From Pseudomonadota bacterium (GTDB lineage Bacteria > Pseudomonadota > Alphaproteobacteria > Rhizobiales > Xanthobacteraceae): 12,692 bases of DNA. The position numbers and the translations under genes were made by a program. Within the stretch, counting starts at the first letter, position 1. Every line of letters starts with the position of its first letter. Below, piece after piece: positions 1 to 10,224 of this stretch. The notes below the pieces were generated by a model. That model did not search any database and was not told the DNA's origin. It saw only the letters and a list, made by a program, of their open reading frames with translations. The DNA lies in contig JAEYTJ010000300.1 in assembly GCA_023434095.1 (NCBI GenBank), positions 1 through 12,692 on the forward strand, read 5' to 3'.

Positions 1-125
1 GCTATTGCGAGGAGACCGGCGAGCCGATCTCGCTCAAGCGGCTCGAGGCGCGCCCGATCGCGACGCTGTCGATCGAGGCGCAGGAGCGGCATGAGCGCCG
101 CGAGCGCGTGTATCGCGACGACTAG
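1..125 (+). CDS. dksA: RNA polymerase-binding transcription factor DksA, C-terminal end (5' truncated by window)
   Basis: The first complete codon is at 3, and the frame runs 40 codons to a TAG at 123-125. The visible peptide starts YCEETGEPISLKRLEARP and ends in a charged helix with the EAQERHERRERVYRDD tail. This is the zinc-finger region and C-terminal helix of DksA. DksA binds in the secondary channel of RNA polymerase and, with ppGpp, adjusts transcription of stable RNA and amino-acid genes. In the classical E. coli protein this region carries CxxC...CxxC. Here only the first Cys remains (CEET, then LSIEAQ), as in other alphaproteobacterial DksA proteins I recall. The coiled-coil tip that acts at the polymerase active site lies upstream, outside the window. 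The gene converges on the FliO-like gene and ends at the shared terminator. Confidence in the family is high. Confidence 0.88.
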   Translation, partial: YCEETGEPISLKRLEARPIATLSIEAQERHERRERVYRDD

Positions 126-176
126 AACGCTCGCGCCGTCACGGGCCGGCGTTCGTGCAGGTGGCGAGGGGATATG

Positions 177-217
177 AAAAAGGGCGGCCCGTATAACGGG
201 TCGCCCTTTTCGTTTTT
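177..217. terminator. Bidirectional intrinsic terminator between dksA and the FliO-like gene
   Basis: A 14-bp stem (178-191 with 197-210) encloses a TATAA loop, with a single G-T wobble position at 186/202. It is flanked by an A run at 177-181 and by T-rich sequence to 217. Read on +, the stem ends in TTTT followed by CGTTTTT. Read on -, it ends in a T run from the A tract. It therefore fits a Rho-independent terminator for both dksA (stop 52 bases upstream) and the convergent FliO-like gene (stop at 248). Confidence 0.9.
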
Positions 218-247
218 GGCGTCCTCGAGGCGGACGGACCACCCGCC

Positions 248-1645
248 TCAGGGCCGGCGGTTGCGACCGAGAAGGCTGGCCATCTCTTCCTCGAACAGAT
301 CCTCGTCGTCGCTCCGAGGCGTCTTGCCGGCGTCGTCGGGAAGGCGGATTTCCGGCGCGAACATGTCGATGGCCCTGACCGGCGGTGCCGCCGGGATCGG
401 GGTGGACGCCGGCTCCACGCCAACGTCGAGGCGGATGTCGGGAACGGACTCATCGGGGGCGCCGGCGGGAGGATTCACGGCTGGTGCCCCTGCATGGGGC
501 GCGCGCACGATCGGCACGGGCGCCGGCTCGACCACCGAGGCCGCCACCGCCGCGACGGGAGCCGGCGCGGCGACGGGGACCGGAATCGGTACATGGGCCG
601 GCGTCATCGCGGGGGCGGGGGGCGGAGCGGGGCGGGCCGGTCGATCCAGTGCCCTTTCCAGCGCCCGCTCGAAGGCCGGCGAGTCGACGGCCGAGGCCGA
701 GGCCGAGGTCGGGCCCGGCGGCCGGACAGGCTCGGCTTCGGGGGCGGGCGGGCGGCGCAGCGCCTCTTCGAGGTGCTCCGCCATGTCGGCAAAGAGCGGA
801 TCGACCTTCACGGTGACCCGGGCGCCCGCCTCCAGCTCCGAGGGAGCCGTGACGATCGGCTCAGCGCGGTGACCCATCGTAGCGGCAGCGGGCGTGTTCG
901 GCGAAGGGGCGGCCGGCGGCGGTATGCGGGCCGGCTCTACGAACTCCGGCACGCGCGGTTCGAGCGGACGGCGGCCGACGGGTGCCGCGGCAGCCGCCGA
1001 AGCGGAGGGCGCCAGAGCCGGCTCGATGCCGATATCGCGGGCGGGACCCCGTGAGATCATCGGCGCGCGCGCTTCCGGCGGCAGCTGAACCGGGCGCGGG
1101 GCCCGCGGCGCGGCTGGGGGCGTCATGTCGCGGGGCGCGCGCGGCTCGCGCTGCGGCTCGGCACGCAAAGGCGCGGCACGATAGGGCTCGGCCGGGCGTG
1201 CCGGGTCGAAGCGGTGCGGATCGAGCGTCGAGGGGTCTGAGGCCCGCAGGGGCTCGGCAGCCCTCGGGGGCTCATGCGGCAGGGCTTCCGCCGGCCGCGC
1301 GGGCTCGGGTGGGCGCCCATGGTCGGCACCGCGCACCGCGACCGGGGGATGTTGCGGCGCACGGGCATGGACGGCGGCGATGCCGCTTTCCACGAGGAAA
1401 TCGCTGCCGCCGCCAAGGACGACGAGATGTTGGACGTCGTCCCGCTGGATCAGCACGAGGCGGCGGTTCTCGTCGATCTGGATGTGGTCGATGACAGCCA
1501 GCCGGTGGCCGGCGACCACGCCCTGGCTCCGGTTGCGCCGCGCGAGGCGGCCCAGCCACACCACGAGGCCCGCCAGCACGATCAGGCCGGCAAGGGCGAG
1601 GATCGGTACGGTGTAGGGTCCGAGATCGGCCAGTAGATCCATCAT
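248..1645 (-). CDS. FliO-domain membrane protein with long Pro/Ala-rich cytoplasmic tail
   Basis: This 465-residue protein has three visible parts. Residues 12-32 form one hydrophobic membrane helix (TVPILALAGLIVLAGLVVWL), followed by a basic stop (RLARRNR). Residues 47-90 form a small beta-rich FliO-like domain, with RLAVIDHIQIDENRRLVLIQ followed by HLVVLGGGSDFLVESGI. Residues from about 95 to 400 are a low-complexity Pro/Ala/Arg-rich, presumably disordered region. The tail is acidic, then basic (DEDLFEEEMASLLGRNRRP). FliO helps assemble the FliPQR core of the flagellar export gate, but no other flagellar gene is in the window, so that role is inferred from the domain only. I chose the ATG at 1645 over an upstream start at 1735. 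It has AGGAG nine bases upstream and begins just before the membrane helix; a second ATG follows at 1642. The gene is divergent from cckA. The family call is fairly sure and the function is not. Confidence 0.75.
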   Translation of the reverse strand: MMDLLADLGPYTVPILALAGLIVLAGLVVWLGRLARRNRSQGVVAGHRLAVIDHIQIDENRRLVLIQRDDVQHLVVLGGGSDFLVESGIAAVHARAPQHPPVAVRGADHGRPPEPARPAEALPHEPPRAAEPLRASDPSTLDPHRFDPARPAEPYRAAPLRAEPQREPRAPRDMTPPAAPRAPRPVQLPPEARAPMISRGPARDIGIEPALAPSASAAAAAPVGRRPLEPRVPEFVEPARIPPPAAPSPNTPAAATMGHRAEPIVTAPSELEAGARVTVKVDPLFADMAEHLEEALRRPPAPEAEPVRPPGPTSASASAVDSPAFERALERALDRPARPAPPPAPAMTPAHVPIPVPVAAPAPVAAVAASVVEPAPVPIVRAPHAGAPAVNPPAGAPDESVPDIRLDVGVEPASTPIPAAPPVRAIDMFAPEIRLPDDAGKTPRSDDEDLFEEEMASLLGRNRRP

Positions 1646-1903
1646 GCGCCAGTTCTCCTGCAGGCCGGGGCCTGCGCTGGCGTCGCACAGGCCGATCACA
1701 TGCCCCTTTGTGTCGCTTAAGGGCCCGGCCGGCAAGTCCCGGCCTCATTTCCGCCCTCTCGCGCGGGGCACAGACCGCTGCGGCCGGCGGATAAGCCCAA
1801 TCGGGCCTTGCCCCGGCGGAGCGGGTCGGGCACCAAGAAGGACAGGTTGAATCGCCTCGCTGCGCGGCGTCGGCGGCAGCAGCGGAAGGCTTCTGGCTTG
1901 AAC
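1646..1903. promoter_or_regulatory. Divergent intergenic region between the FliO-like gene and cckA
   Basis: These 258 bases separate two divergent genes, so promoters for both are expected here or, for cckA, slightly inside. I could not pick a convincing -35/-10 pair on either strand. A single CTTAAG (1716-1721) contains a TTAA, the CtrA half-site, but the second TTAA needed for the spaced CtrA box is absent. No open frame here looks coding beyond possible N-terminal extensions of the flanking genes (to 1735 on -, to 1808 on +). The call rests on gene layout. Confidence 0.35.
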
Positions 1904-4429
1904 ATGGCGGACAGCGGACGCGACGACCCCACCCTCGACCGGACCGAGATCGGCGGGAGCATCCGGCTGGTGCTGCTGGTCGCACTCGCGCTGGTGGGCG
2001 CCGTGGTGTCGCTGCTGCTGCTGGGGCGCGACCGGGCCGATCCGTGGATCATCGGGCTGCTGACTGTCCTCGCCGTCGTCGGCGTTTTCGCCCTGTTCGC
2101 CTATGCGGCAGGGTTGCTGCGCTTCGGCGCGCCCGACCTGCGCGACGAGCTGGCGCGGCGCATCGTCGACAGCGCCCCAGAAGGCGTCAGCATCGTCGAT
2201 ACGCTCGGCCGCGTGCTCTACGCCAATCCGCGCTATTGCGAGATCACCGGCGCCGCCTCGATGCAGGAGGCACGGCCGGTCGAGCGTTTGTTCACCAGCG
2301 ATCCCGACGTGTCCGAAGCGGTCTATCGACTCGCACAGGGCGTGCGCGAGGGGCGGGCCTCGGCCGAGGAGGTACGCCACGCCATTCCCGGCCAGCCTGT
2401 GCGCTGGTTGCGCCTCGGCGCCCGCCCGGCGACATCGGGCAAGGGCGTTCGCTCCGCCGTCTGGACGGTGAGCGACCTCACACGTGAGCGAGAGCGCCAG
2501 GAGAGCGCCTTTCTCGAGCTCCAGCACGCCATCGATTATCTCGACCACGCCCCCGCCGGCTTCTTCTCGGCGGCGGGTGGGGCCATCCACTACATAAACG
2601 CCACGCTGGTCGACTGGCTCGGCTACGACCTCGCCGAATTCGGCCCGGGCGGTCTCACCGTGGGCGACATCGTGCCGGGGCCGGCGGCGGCGCTGCTCAC
2701 CGGCATGGCGCCGCTTCCCGGCGGGGTGCGCACCGAAGTGCTCGACCTCGATCTCCGCCGCAAGAACGGACAGCCTTTGCCGGTGCGCCTCTGGCACCGG
2801 GTCGCCTATGCCTCCGACGGCACGCCGGGGGCGTCACGCACCCTCGTGGTCAACCGATCGCGCGAGGACAACGCCGCCGACCCCGCCCGCGCCGCCGAGG
2901 TGCGGTTCGCCCGCTTCTTCCACAATTCGCCGATCGCCATCGCCGAGGTCGACGCCGAGGGCCGCGTCGTGCGCGCCAATGCCATGTTCGCCCGCCTGTT
3001 CGGCGGACGCGAGGACGAGCGGCGGCACATCGCCGATGTCGTGCCCGAGCCGGCACGTGGGCCGCTGCAGGGCGCGCTTGCGGCGGCGGTACAGGGGCAG
3101 GCCCCTGCTGCGCCGCTCGACATCGTGCTGGAGCGCGAGGGTGGACGGTCGGCGCGCTTCTACTTCGCCTCGGTCGAGGATGGCGGCGCCGCGCGGGAGG
3201 CGGCGATCGTCTATGTCATCGAGACCACCGAGCAGCGGGCGCTGGAAGCGCAGTTCGCGCAATCGCAGAAGATGCAGGCGGTCAGCCAGCTTGCCGGCGG
3301 CGTGGCGCATGACTTCAACAACGAGCTGACCGCCATCATCGGCTATTCGGACCTCCTGCTGGCTAATGCCCGGCCGACCGACCCGTCCTTCCAGGACGTG
3401 ATGCAGATCAAGCAGAACGCCAACCGCGCTGCCGGGCTGGTGCGTCAGCTCCTTGCCTTCTCCCGCCGGCAGACGCTGCGCCCGCAGGTGCTGCGCCTTG
3501 GCGACGTGATGAGCGACCTCACCATGCTGCTGCGCCGGCTGCTGGGCGAGACGATCAAGCTGGAGGTGAAGGAGGAGCGCGATCTCTGGCCGGTCAAGGC
3601 CGACCTCAACCAGTTCGAGCAGGTCATCGTCAATCTTGCCGTAAATGCCCGTGACGCCATGCCCGGGGGCGGGACGCTCGCCATCCGCACGGCGAATGTC
3701 AGCGCTGCGCAGAGCGCCTCCTATGCCGAGGCAGGTCTGCCGGAGGCCGACCATGTGCTGGTGGAGGTGGCCGACACCGGCACCGGCATTCCGCCCGATA
3801 TTCTGGACAAGATCTTCGAGCCCTTCTTCTCCACCAAGGAAGTCGGCAAGGGCACTGGCCTCGGGCTTTCCACCGTCTACGGCATCGTCAAGCAGACGGG
3901 CGGCACGCTGCAGGTGGACAGCGAGGTGGGGCGCGGCTCGGTGTTCAGGGTCTTCCTGCCGCGCCATGTTCCCGATGTGGCCGAGATGGCGCCGCGCGTG
4001 CAGGAGCCGGATCTTCCCGCCAAGACCGCCGATCTCACCGGACGCGGCACGCTGCTGCTGGTGGAGGACGAGGAAGCGGTGCGCGCCTTCGCCGCCCGAG
4101 CCCTGGCCTCGCGGGGCTATCATGTGCTGGAGGCCGGCTCCGGCGTCGAGGCGCTGGAAGTCATGGCCCAGCATCCCGGCGAGGTCGAACTGATCCTTTC
4201 CGACGTGGTGATGCCGGAAATGGACGGCCCTACGCTGCTGAAGGAGTTGCGCCCCGCCCATCCCGACATCAAGGTGATATTCATGTCGGGCTATGCCGAG
4301 GAAGCCTTCGCTAAGAACCTGCCCGAAGGCGCGGATTTCGGTTTCCTGCCCAAGCCGTTCACGCTCAAGCAACTGATCGAGGCGGTGAAGGCGAGCATGG
4401 GCCGGAGCGAGCCGGGCCGTACCGTGTAA
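1904..4429 (+). CDS. cckA: Cell-cycle hybrid histidine kinase CckA
   Basis: This 841-residue sensor kinase is predicted to act at the inner membrane. It has two N-terminal membrane helices (about 20-40 and 48-70) and PAS-like regions at about 85-195, 205-320 and 330-445. The HisKA domain carries phospho-acceptor His469 in [14 protein letters not shown]. The HATPase domain shows an N box ([14 protein letters not shown]), [16 protein letters not shown] and GKGTGLGLS. The C-terminal receiver has phospho-acceptor Asp767 ([10 protein letters not shown]) and Lys in LPKPF. In alphaproteobacteria CckA passes phosphate through ChpT to CtrA and CpdR, controlling replication, division and motility. Caulobacter CckA, from memory, is near 690 residues with two PAS domains; this one is longer because of extra PAS sequence. 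The ATG at 1904 has only a distant GGAAGG (14 bases), and a TTG at 1847 with AAGGA is an alternative that adds a basic leader. pgi follows after 31 bases. Confidence 0.93.
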   Translation: MADSGRDDPTLDRTEIGGSIRLVLLVALALVGAVVSLLLLGRDRADPWIIGLLTVLAVVGVFALFAYAAGLLRFGAPDLRDELARRIVDSAPEGVSIVDTLGRVLYANPRYCEITGAASMQEARPVERLFTSDPDVSEAVYRLAQGVREGRASAEEVRHAIPGQPVRWLRLGARPATSGKGVRSAVWTVSDLTRERERQESAFLELQHAIDYLDHAPAGFFSAAGGAIHYINATLVDWLGYDLAEFGPGGLTVGDIVPGPAAALLTGMAPLPGGVRTEVLDLDLRRKNGQPLPVRLWHRVAYASDGTPGASRTLVVNRSREDNAADPARAAEVRFARFFHNSPIAIAEVDAEGRVVRANAMFARLFGGREDERRHIADVVPEPARGPLQGALAAAVQGQAPAAPLDIVLEREGGRSARFYFASVEDGGAAREAAIVYVIETTEQRALEAQFAQSQKMQAVSQLAGGVAHDFNNELTAIIGYSDLLLANARPTDPSFQDVMQIKQNANRAAGLVRQLLAFSRRQTLRPQVLRLGDVMSDLTMLLRRLLGETIKLEVKEERDLWPVKADLNQFEQVIVNLAVNARDAMPGGGTLAIRTANVSAAQSASYAEAGLPEADHVLVEVADTGTGIPPDILDKIFEPFFSTKEVGKGTGLGLSTVYGIVKQTGGTLQVDSEVGRGSVFRVFLPRHVPDVAEMAPRVQEPDLPAKTADLTGRGTLLLVEDEEAVRAFAARALASRGYHVLEAGSGVEALEVMAQHPGEVELILSDVVMPEMDGPTLLKELRPAHPDIKVIFMSGYAEEAFAKNLPEGADFGFLPKPFTLKQLIEAVKASMGRSEPGRTV

Positions 4430-4460
4430 TGTCCCGCGAGGGGACCGTCTGGAGGATGAG

Positions 4461-6104
4461 ATGAGCGCAGCGACCGAGAACGTCTTCAAGGCTCTGGCCG
4501 CCGACCATGCTTCCCGTGCCGACGAGAAAGTGGCGAGCCTGTTTGCGGCCGATCCGGACCGTTTCGCGACCTTTTCCGCCTCCTTCGAGGACATGCTGCT
4601 CGATTTTTCCAAGTGCTCGCTGACTGCGCAGACGCTCGGCCTCCTGCTTGACCTCGTCCGCGCCGCTGGCGTCGAGGCGAAGCGCGAGGCGATGTTCTCG
4701 GGCGTCCACATCAACCTCACCGAAGACAGGGCCGTGCTGCACACGGCGCTGCGCGATCCCGGCGAGACGCCGCTGGTCGTCGATGGGCAGGACGTGCGCG
4801 CCGACGTCGCCTCGGTGCTCGCCGCCATGGCGACCTTTGCCGAGGGCATCCGCTCCGGCGCGTTAAAGGGGTGGACCGGCAAGCCGATCACCGATGTGGT
4901 GAATATCGGCATTGGCGGGTCGGACCTCGGGCCGGTCATGGCGACCATTGCGCTCACGCCCTATCACGACGGCCCGCGTGCGCATTACGTCTCCAATGTC
5001 GACGGGGCTCATCTCTACGACACTGTGAAGGACCTCGACCCGGCCTCGACCCTGTTCATCGTCGCGTCCAAGACCTTCACCACCCAGGAGACGATGGCGA
5101 ACGCTGCCAGCGCCCGGCACTGGATCGTCGAGGCGCTCGGCGAGGCGGCGGTGGCCAACCATTTTGCGGCCGTCTCCACTGCGCTCGACAAGGTCGCCGC
5201 CTTCGGCATCGCGTCGGACCGGGTATTCGGCTTCTGGGATTGGGTCGGCGGACGCTATTCCGTGTGGTCGGCAATCGGCCTGCCGGTCATGATCGCCGTT
5301 GGTGAGGCTCATTTCCGCCGCTTCCTCGCCGGCGGCCATGCGATGGATACGCATTTCCGAACCGCGCCGCTGGAAAGAAACCTCCCGGTCCTGCTGGCGC
5401 TGGTTGGCCTGTGGCACCGCGACGTATGCGGCTACGCCACCCGTGCCGTCATTCCCTATGACCAGCATTTGGCGCGGCTGCCGGCCTATCTCCAGCAGCT
5501 CGACATGGAGAGCAATGGCAAGCATGTCACGCTCGATGGCCAGACGGTGGCGCATGACACCGGTCCGGTGGTGTGGGGCGAGCCTGGCACCAACGGCCAG
5601 CACGCCTTTTTCCAGCTCATCCATCAGGGCACGAGCCCGATTCCGGTCGAGTTCCTGATCGCCGCCAAGGGCCACGCGGAAGAGACCGAGCCGGGCCTCA
5701 AACGCCAGCACGCCATGCTGATCGCCAACTGCCTCGCCCAGTCCGAGGCGCTGATGCGCGGTCGCACTTTGGAGGAGGCCAAGGCGCAGCTTCTCGCCGC
5801 GGGCCGCGACGAGGCCGCTGCCGACAGGATCGCCCCGCACCGCGTCTTCACCGGCAGCCGGCCCTCGGTGACCCTCGCCTATGAGACGCTCGACCCCTAC
5901 ACGCTGGGGCGCGTCATTGCGCTGTACGAGCACCGTGTGTTCGTCGAGGGCGCGGTGTGGAACATCAACAGCTTCGACCAGTGGGGTGTCGAACTCGGCA
6001 AGGAACTCGCCAGCACGCTGCTGCCGGCGGTGGAAAGCGGCGTGGCGCCGGAAAGCCTCTCGACTTCGGCGGCGGGCCTGTTGCGCCATCTCGTCGGGAA
6101 ATGA
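4461..6104 (+). CDS. pgi: Glucose-6-phosphate isomerase
   Basis: This cytoplasmic enzyme interconverts glucose-6-phosphate and fructose-6-phosphate. The 547-residue length is normal for the bacterial PGI family. Signature blocks are [13 protein letters not shown] (phosphate/sugar site), [32 protein letters not shown] with catalytic Glu350, [14 protein letters not shown] with His388, and [10 protein letters not shown] with Lys514. These correspond to the Glu, His and Lys acid-base residues of E. coli PGI. The ATG is preceded by GGAGG five bases upstream (4451-4455), a strong ribosome site. The gene lies 31 bases after cckA with only a small 5-bp hairpin between (4431-4435 with 4441-4445), so co-transcription with cckA is possible. 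pgm is next, giving a glucose-phosphate interconversion pair. Confidence 0.97.
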   Translation: MSAATENVFKALAADHASRADEKVASLFAADPDRFATFSASFEDMLLDFSKCSLTAQTLGLLLDLVRAAGVEAKREAMFSGVHINLTEDRAVLHTALRDPGETPLVVDGQDVRADVASVLAAMATFAEGIRSGALKGWTGKPITDVVNIGIGGSDLGPVMATIALTPYHDGPRAHYVSNVDGAHLYDTVKDLDPASTLFIVASKTFTTQETMANAASARHWIVEALGEAAVANHFAAVSTALDKVAAFGIASDRVFGFWDWVGGRYSVWSAIGLPVMIAVGEAHFRRFLAGGHAMDTHFRTAPLERNLPVLLALVGLWHRDVCGYATRAVIPYDQHLARLPAYLQQLDMESNGKHVTLDGQTVAHDTGPVVWGEPGTNGQHAFFQLIHQGTSPIPVEFLIAAKGHAEETEPGLKRQHAMLIANCLAQSEALMRGRTLEEAKAQLLAAGRDEAAADRIAPHRVFTGSRPSVTLAYETLDPYTLGRVIALYEHRVFVEGAVWNINSFDQWGVELGKELASTLLPAVESGVAPESLSTSAAGLLRHLVGK

Positions 6105-6116
6105 CGTCCGTCCCGT

Positions 6117-6142
6117 CCCGGTTCTCCGTGGCGGGAACCGGG
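6117..6142 (+). other. Strong stem-loop between pgi and pgm
   Basis: CCCGGTTC (6117-6124) pairs perfectly with GAACCGGG (6135-6142). The inner CCG/CGG adds three more pairs around a TGG loop, with one bulged T. It lies 12 bases after the pgi stop. No T run follows (TCCCCTCG), so it is not a classical terminator. It may be an mRNA 3'-end stabiliser or a partial terminator that lowers pgm expression relative to pgi. Confidence 0.5.
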
Positions 6143-6162
6143 TCCCCTCGCCAAACGTCTAA

Positions 6163-7848
<1,686 letters not shown>

Positions 7849-7868
7849 GGACGGCGCGGGAGATCGCG

Positions 7869-7893
7869 GCCTCGCCCGGCGCCCGGGCGAGGC
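7869..7893. terminator. GC-rich perfect stem-loop between convergent pgm and marR genes
   Basis: GCCTCGCCCGG (7869-7879) and CCGGGCGAGGC (7883-7893) form a perfect 11-bp stem with a CGC loop. It lies between the pgm stop (7848) and the marR stop (7900), the expected place for a shared terminator. Neither strand has a T run after the stem, so termination may be Rho-assisted or the element may only protect 3' ends. Confidence 0.55.
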
Positions 7894-7899
7894 GAAGGG

Positions 7900-8445
7900 C
7901 TACCGCAAGGCGCCCGTCCACAGCAATTCCAGCCGGCGCAGCACGCCATAGGCGATGGTCAACTCGTCGCTCTCGTCGTCCTGGCTGACCTGCCGGCTCT
8001 CATGCGTGGCGCGGATGGTGTCGCACAGGCTCTGCGCCTTCGCCGTCAGCCGCAGGCGGGCGGAACGGCGATCGCGCTGCGAGGCAGCGCGGTGCACATA
8101 TTCCGCGTCGACCAGCTGCTTGAGATTGTAGGAAGCGTTCGAGCCGAGATAGTGCCCGCGCTCCAGAAGGTCGCGGACGGAAAGCTCGTCATTGCCGATG
8201 TTGAACAGCAGCATCACCTGCGATGGGCTGATGTCGTCGACCCCGAGACGGGTCAGCTCGGCGCGCAGCACGTCGAGAAAGCGGCGATGGGCGCGCTCGA
8301 TCAGCCGCCCGATCTCCAGCGGGGTGACCGGCGCGGCACCTCCCGGCGGATCGACAGCGGCCATTATCGGAAACGTCGCGCCCGTCGCGTCGGAGTCTTC
8401 GAGCGTTTCGGCTGCCGGAGCAGCCTTGCGTGCGGTTGACCTCAT
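7900..8445 (-). CDS. MarR-family winged-helix transcriptional regulator, LdtR-like
   Basis: The 181-residue protein has an N-terminal tail of about 45 residues without clear motifs, then a MarR domain (about 45-165). The helix-turn-helix region reads SPSQVMLLFNIGNDELSVRDLL followed by YLGSNASYNLKQLVD. The wing is SQRDRRSARLRLT, and C-terminal dimer helices end at LLWTGALR. The SxxQxxLLxNIG...YLGSNxSYNLKxLV pattern is that of the LdtR branch of MarR, known in rhizobia and Liberibacter to regulate an L,D-transpeptidase gene and stress tolerance; the comparison is from memory. I prefer the ATG at 8445, with GGGGA eight bases upstream, over a GTG at 8475 with a poorer site. The gene lies downstream of dps on the same strand, but a hairpin and a 200-base gap separate them, so it probably has its own promoter. 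Its targets cannot be read from the window. Confidence 0.85.
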   Translation of the reverse strand: MRSTARKAAPAAETLEDSDATGATFPIMAAVDPPGGAAPVTPLEIGRLIERAHRRFLDVLRAELTRLGVDDISPSQVMLLFNIGNDELSVRDLLERGHYLGSNASYNLKQLVDAEYVHRAASQRDRRSARLRLTAKAQSLCDTIRATHESRQVSQDDESDELTIAYGVLRRLELLWTGALR

Positions 8446-8549
8446 AGCAGCTGTCCCCGTCCCCGTATCGATCACCTGCCCACCCGTTGTCCCGCCCGTG
8501 CCGTGACGGGAGTCGCCACGCGCAGGACGTCGATGATGATGGTCAGGAG

Positions 8550-8577
8550 ATTATTGAGAAATTGGGGCGCCCGCCAA
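8550..8577 (-). promoter_or_regulatory. Candidate sigma-70-type promoter for the MarR gene
   Basis: On the minus strand TTGGCG (8577-8572) and AATAAT (8555-8550) are separated by 16 bases. The region is visibly richer in A/T than the rest of the window. It would start transcription about 100 bases ahead of the preferred ATG at 8445. The match is moderate and untested; alphaproteobacterial promoters often deviate from this consensus. Confidence 0.35.
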
Positions 8578-8638
8578 CGGATTTATGAGAGAAACGCCGC
8601 GTTCCCCGGAAAATCCGTCTTTACGTCTTTGCCGTGCT

Positions 8639-8665
8639 GCCGGCCCCGCAGCGAAAGGGGCCGGC
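8639..8665 (-). terminator. Stem-loop downstream of dps
   Basis: GCCGGCCCC (8639-8647) pairs perfectly with GGGGCCGGC (8657-8665) around a nine-base loop. It begins about 15 bases after the dps stop on the minus strand. There is no T run beyond the stem in that direction, so it is a likely but not classical terminator separating dps from the MarR gene. Confidence 0.55.
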
Positions 8666-8679
8666 TCACGCGGAAACCT

Positions 8680-9168
8680 TCAGCGCGGGGTTTCGAGATG
8701 CGATTCGAGAAACCACAGCGCTTTATCGAGGGAGCGCGAGGCCGCGGTGAAGATGTCGGCCGTCGTCGGGTCGCCGGCGTCGTCGGAATCGTTGATGGCC
8801 TTGCGCACATTGTTCGCCACAGTGCCAAAGCGCCCGGCCAGTGCCTGAATGTGGTCCGGAACCGCGTAGATGTCGGTCGGGTACGGCTTGAGCGGGGTGG
8901 CGTCGGCGACCGTCTGCGTGGTGCCCAGCGCGGTGCCGCCGAGCTGCACGACGCGCTCGGCCATGGTGTCGTTGTGGTCGTCGAGCTCGGTGCGGAAGCC
9001 GTCGAGCATTTCGTGCACCGCGATGAACTGCGGCCCCTTCAGGTTCCAATGCGCCTGCTTGATCGCCAGCGCGAGATCGATGCCCGCAGCAAGGTTGGCG
9101 TTGAGCAGGTCGATGGCGACCTTCTTGGCGTTGGAGGGAACGTTGTTCGCGGTCTTGTGGTCGGACAT
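8680..9168 (-). CDS. dps: Dps family ferritin-like DNA-protection protein
   Basis: Dps forms 12-subunit cages that oxidise and store iron with hydrogen peroxide and can coat DNA in starved or oxidatively stressed cells. The 162-residue protein is the usual length. The inter-subunit ferroxidase residues are all visible: His40 ([12 protein letters not shown]), His52 and Asp56 (AVHEMLDGF), Asp67 and Glu71 ([11 protein letters not shown]). They fall at a constant offset of 11 from His51, His63, Asp67, Asp78 and Glu82 of E. coli Dps. The short N-terminal tail contains Lys and His residues (SDHKTANN...NAKK) that could contact DNA. I chose the ATG at 9168, which has GAGGA six bases upstream; a GTG extension to 9216 adds unconserved Arg-rich sequence. 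It lies 99 bases downstream of the ureohydrolase operon and may have its own promoter, although I could not identify one. Confidence 0.95.
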   Translation of the reverse strand: MSDHKTANNVPSNAKKVAIDLLNANLAAGIDLALAIKQAHWNLKGPQFIAVHEMLDGFRTELDDHNDTMAERVVQLGGTALGTTQTVADATPLKPYPTDIYAVPDHIQALAGRFGTVANNVRKAINDSDDAGDPTTADIFTAASRSLDKALWFLESHLETPR

Positions 9169-9267
9169 GGGAGATCCTCTTCCTGGGACGGCCCGGCGGC
9201 ACCGTCGGGCGGCCACGCGGCGCGCGCTTGCGCCGACAGCATGAAGATTGGCCGCGCCGAACGGTAA

Positions 9268-10224
9268 TCAAGAGCCTCGATTGTGAAGAATCCGGCCGAT
9301 GAAGTTGAGCAGCACCTGGGCGGCGAGGATGGCGGTCACCCCGCCGGGATCGTATTCCCGCGCCACCTCGACGAGGTCGACGCCGGCGACGGTGCCGCGC
9401 TTCGTCAGTCCATCCAGCAGTTCCAGCACTTCATAATAAGTGAAGCCACCATGGCTCGGGGTGCCCGTGCCGGGCGCGATGGAAGGGTCAAAACCGTCGA
9501 TGTCGATCGTGACGTAATAGCGCTTGCCGGCGGGGATGCGCGCCAGCACCGCCTCTGTGCCCAGCTTGCGAATCTGGCGCACGGAAAGGATGTCCGAGCC
9601 CATGGCCCGCGCCGCCTCATAGCCCTCGCGCGCGGTGGAGGAGACGTTGCGGATGCCGAGCTGAGTGAGCCCCGTGACATAGGGCTTTTCCGCCGCGCGG
9701 CGCAGCGGATTGCCATGCCCGCGCCGTACCCCGTGGCGCTCGTCGACGAAGTCGAGATGAGCGTCGAACTGGACGATGTGGATCGGCTCCTGATCGGAGA
9801 ACGCCTCGATGCAGGGAATGTTGATCGAATGGTCGCCGCCGAGCACTACGGGCAGGGCACCGGCCGCGAGAATCTTACGGACGGCATATTCGATGTTGGC
9901 GTGACTGCCCTCGGTGTCGGTATGGATCATGTCCGCGTCGCCGATATCGACGATGCGGGTGGTCTCCGCCGCGAGATAGGTGACGTCGTCCTCGTGGTCG
10001 TAAGCGCCGGCGTGACCAAAGGAGAACAGCGTCGAGGCCTCGCGGATGGCGCGTGGGCCGGAGCGGGCACCCGAGCGCCATTGCGTGCCGAGATCGAAAG
10101 GCGCGCCGACGATGGCGACATCAGCGTCGATCTTGTCCCAGTCCAGCTGCAGCGGGTATTTGCCGAAGGTGCAGATGCCGACAAAGGGCAGGTCGAGCCG
10201 GCCGCCCTCATAACCGTGAGCCAT
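9268..10224 (-). CDS. Ureohydrolase (agmatinase/arginase superfamily), second of a tandem pair
   Basis: This family hydrolyses a guanidino group to urea plus an amine at a two-metal site (Mn, or Ni in guanidine-type members). All six metal ligands are present in the 318 residues: His132 (LGGDHS), Asp154, His156 and Asp158 (QFDAHLD), and Asp241 and Asp243 (TIDIDGFDPSIAPGTGTP). The N-terminal block LDLPFVGICTFG and the GAPFDLGTQWRSGARSGPRAIR motif mark the agmatinase-like branch. The loop after DAHLD (DERHGVRRGHGNPLRRA) differs from the HGTxF loop of classical agmatinases, so the substrate is open: agmatine, guanidinobutyrate, guanidinopropionate, guanidine or something else. The ATG overlaps the TGA of the preceding ureohydrolase (TGATG) and has AGGGAG seven bases upstream. 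Translational coupling and perhaps a shared complex are likely. Confidence 0.9.
   Translation of the reverse strand: MAHGYEGGRLDLPFVGICTFGKYPLQLDWDKIDADVAIVGAPFDLGTQWRSGARSGPRAIREASTLFSFGHAGAYDHEDDVTYLAAETTRIVDIGDADMIHTDTEGSHANIEYAVRKILAAGALPVVLGGDHSINIPCIEAFSDQEPIHIVQFDAHLDFVDERHGVRRGHGNPLRRAAEKPYVTGLTQLGIRNVSSTAREGYEAARAMGSDILSVRQIRKLGTEAVLARIPAGKRYYVTIDIDGFDPSIAPGTGTPSHGGFTYYEVLELLDGLTKRGTVAGVDLVEVAREYDPGGVTAILAAQVLLNFIGRILHNRGS

Noticed and set aside
689..708. Hexanucleotide repeat, three copies of GGCCGA
   Set aside because: It is only three copies, in frame, and encodes a short Ala-Ser run in a low-complexity tail; too short to argue for phase variation.
174..872. A plus-strand open frame rich in Ser/Gly/Ala opposite the FliO-like gene
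   Set aside because: It starts inside the terminator hairpin and merely reflects the repetitive GC-rich complement of the Pro/Ala tail.
1716..1721. Possible CtrA box upstream of cckA
   Set aside because: It is only one TTAA half-site; no second TTAA lies at the required spacing.
2834..4957. A 707-codon open frame on the minus strand across cckA and pgi
   Set aside because: It is antisense to two genes with full catalytic motifs. High-GC codon bias keeps the opposite frame open, and its translation shows no recognisable domain.
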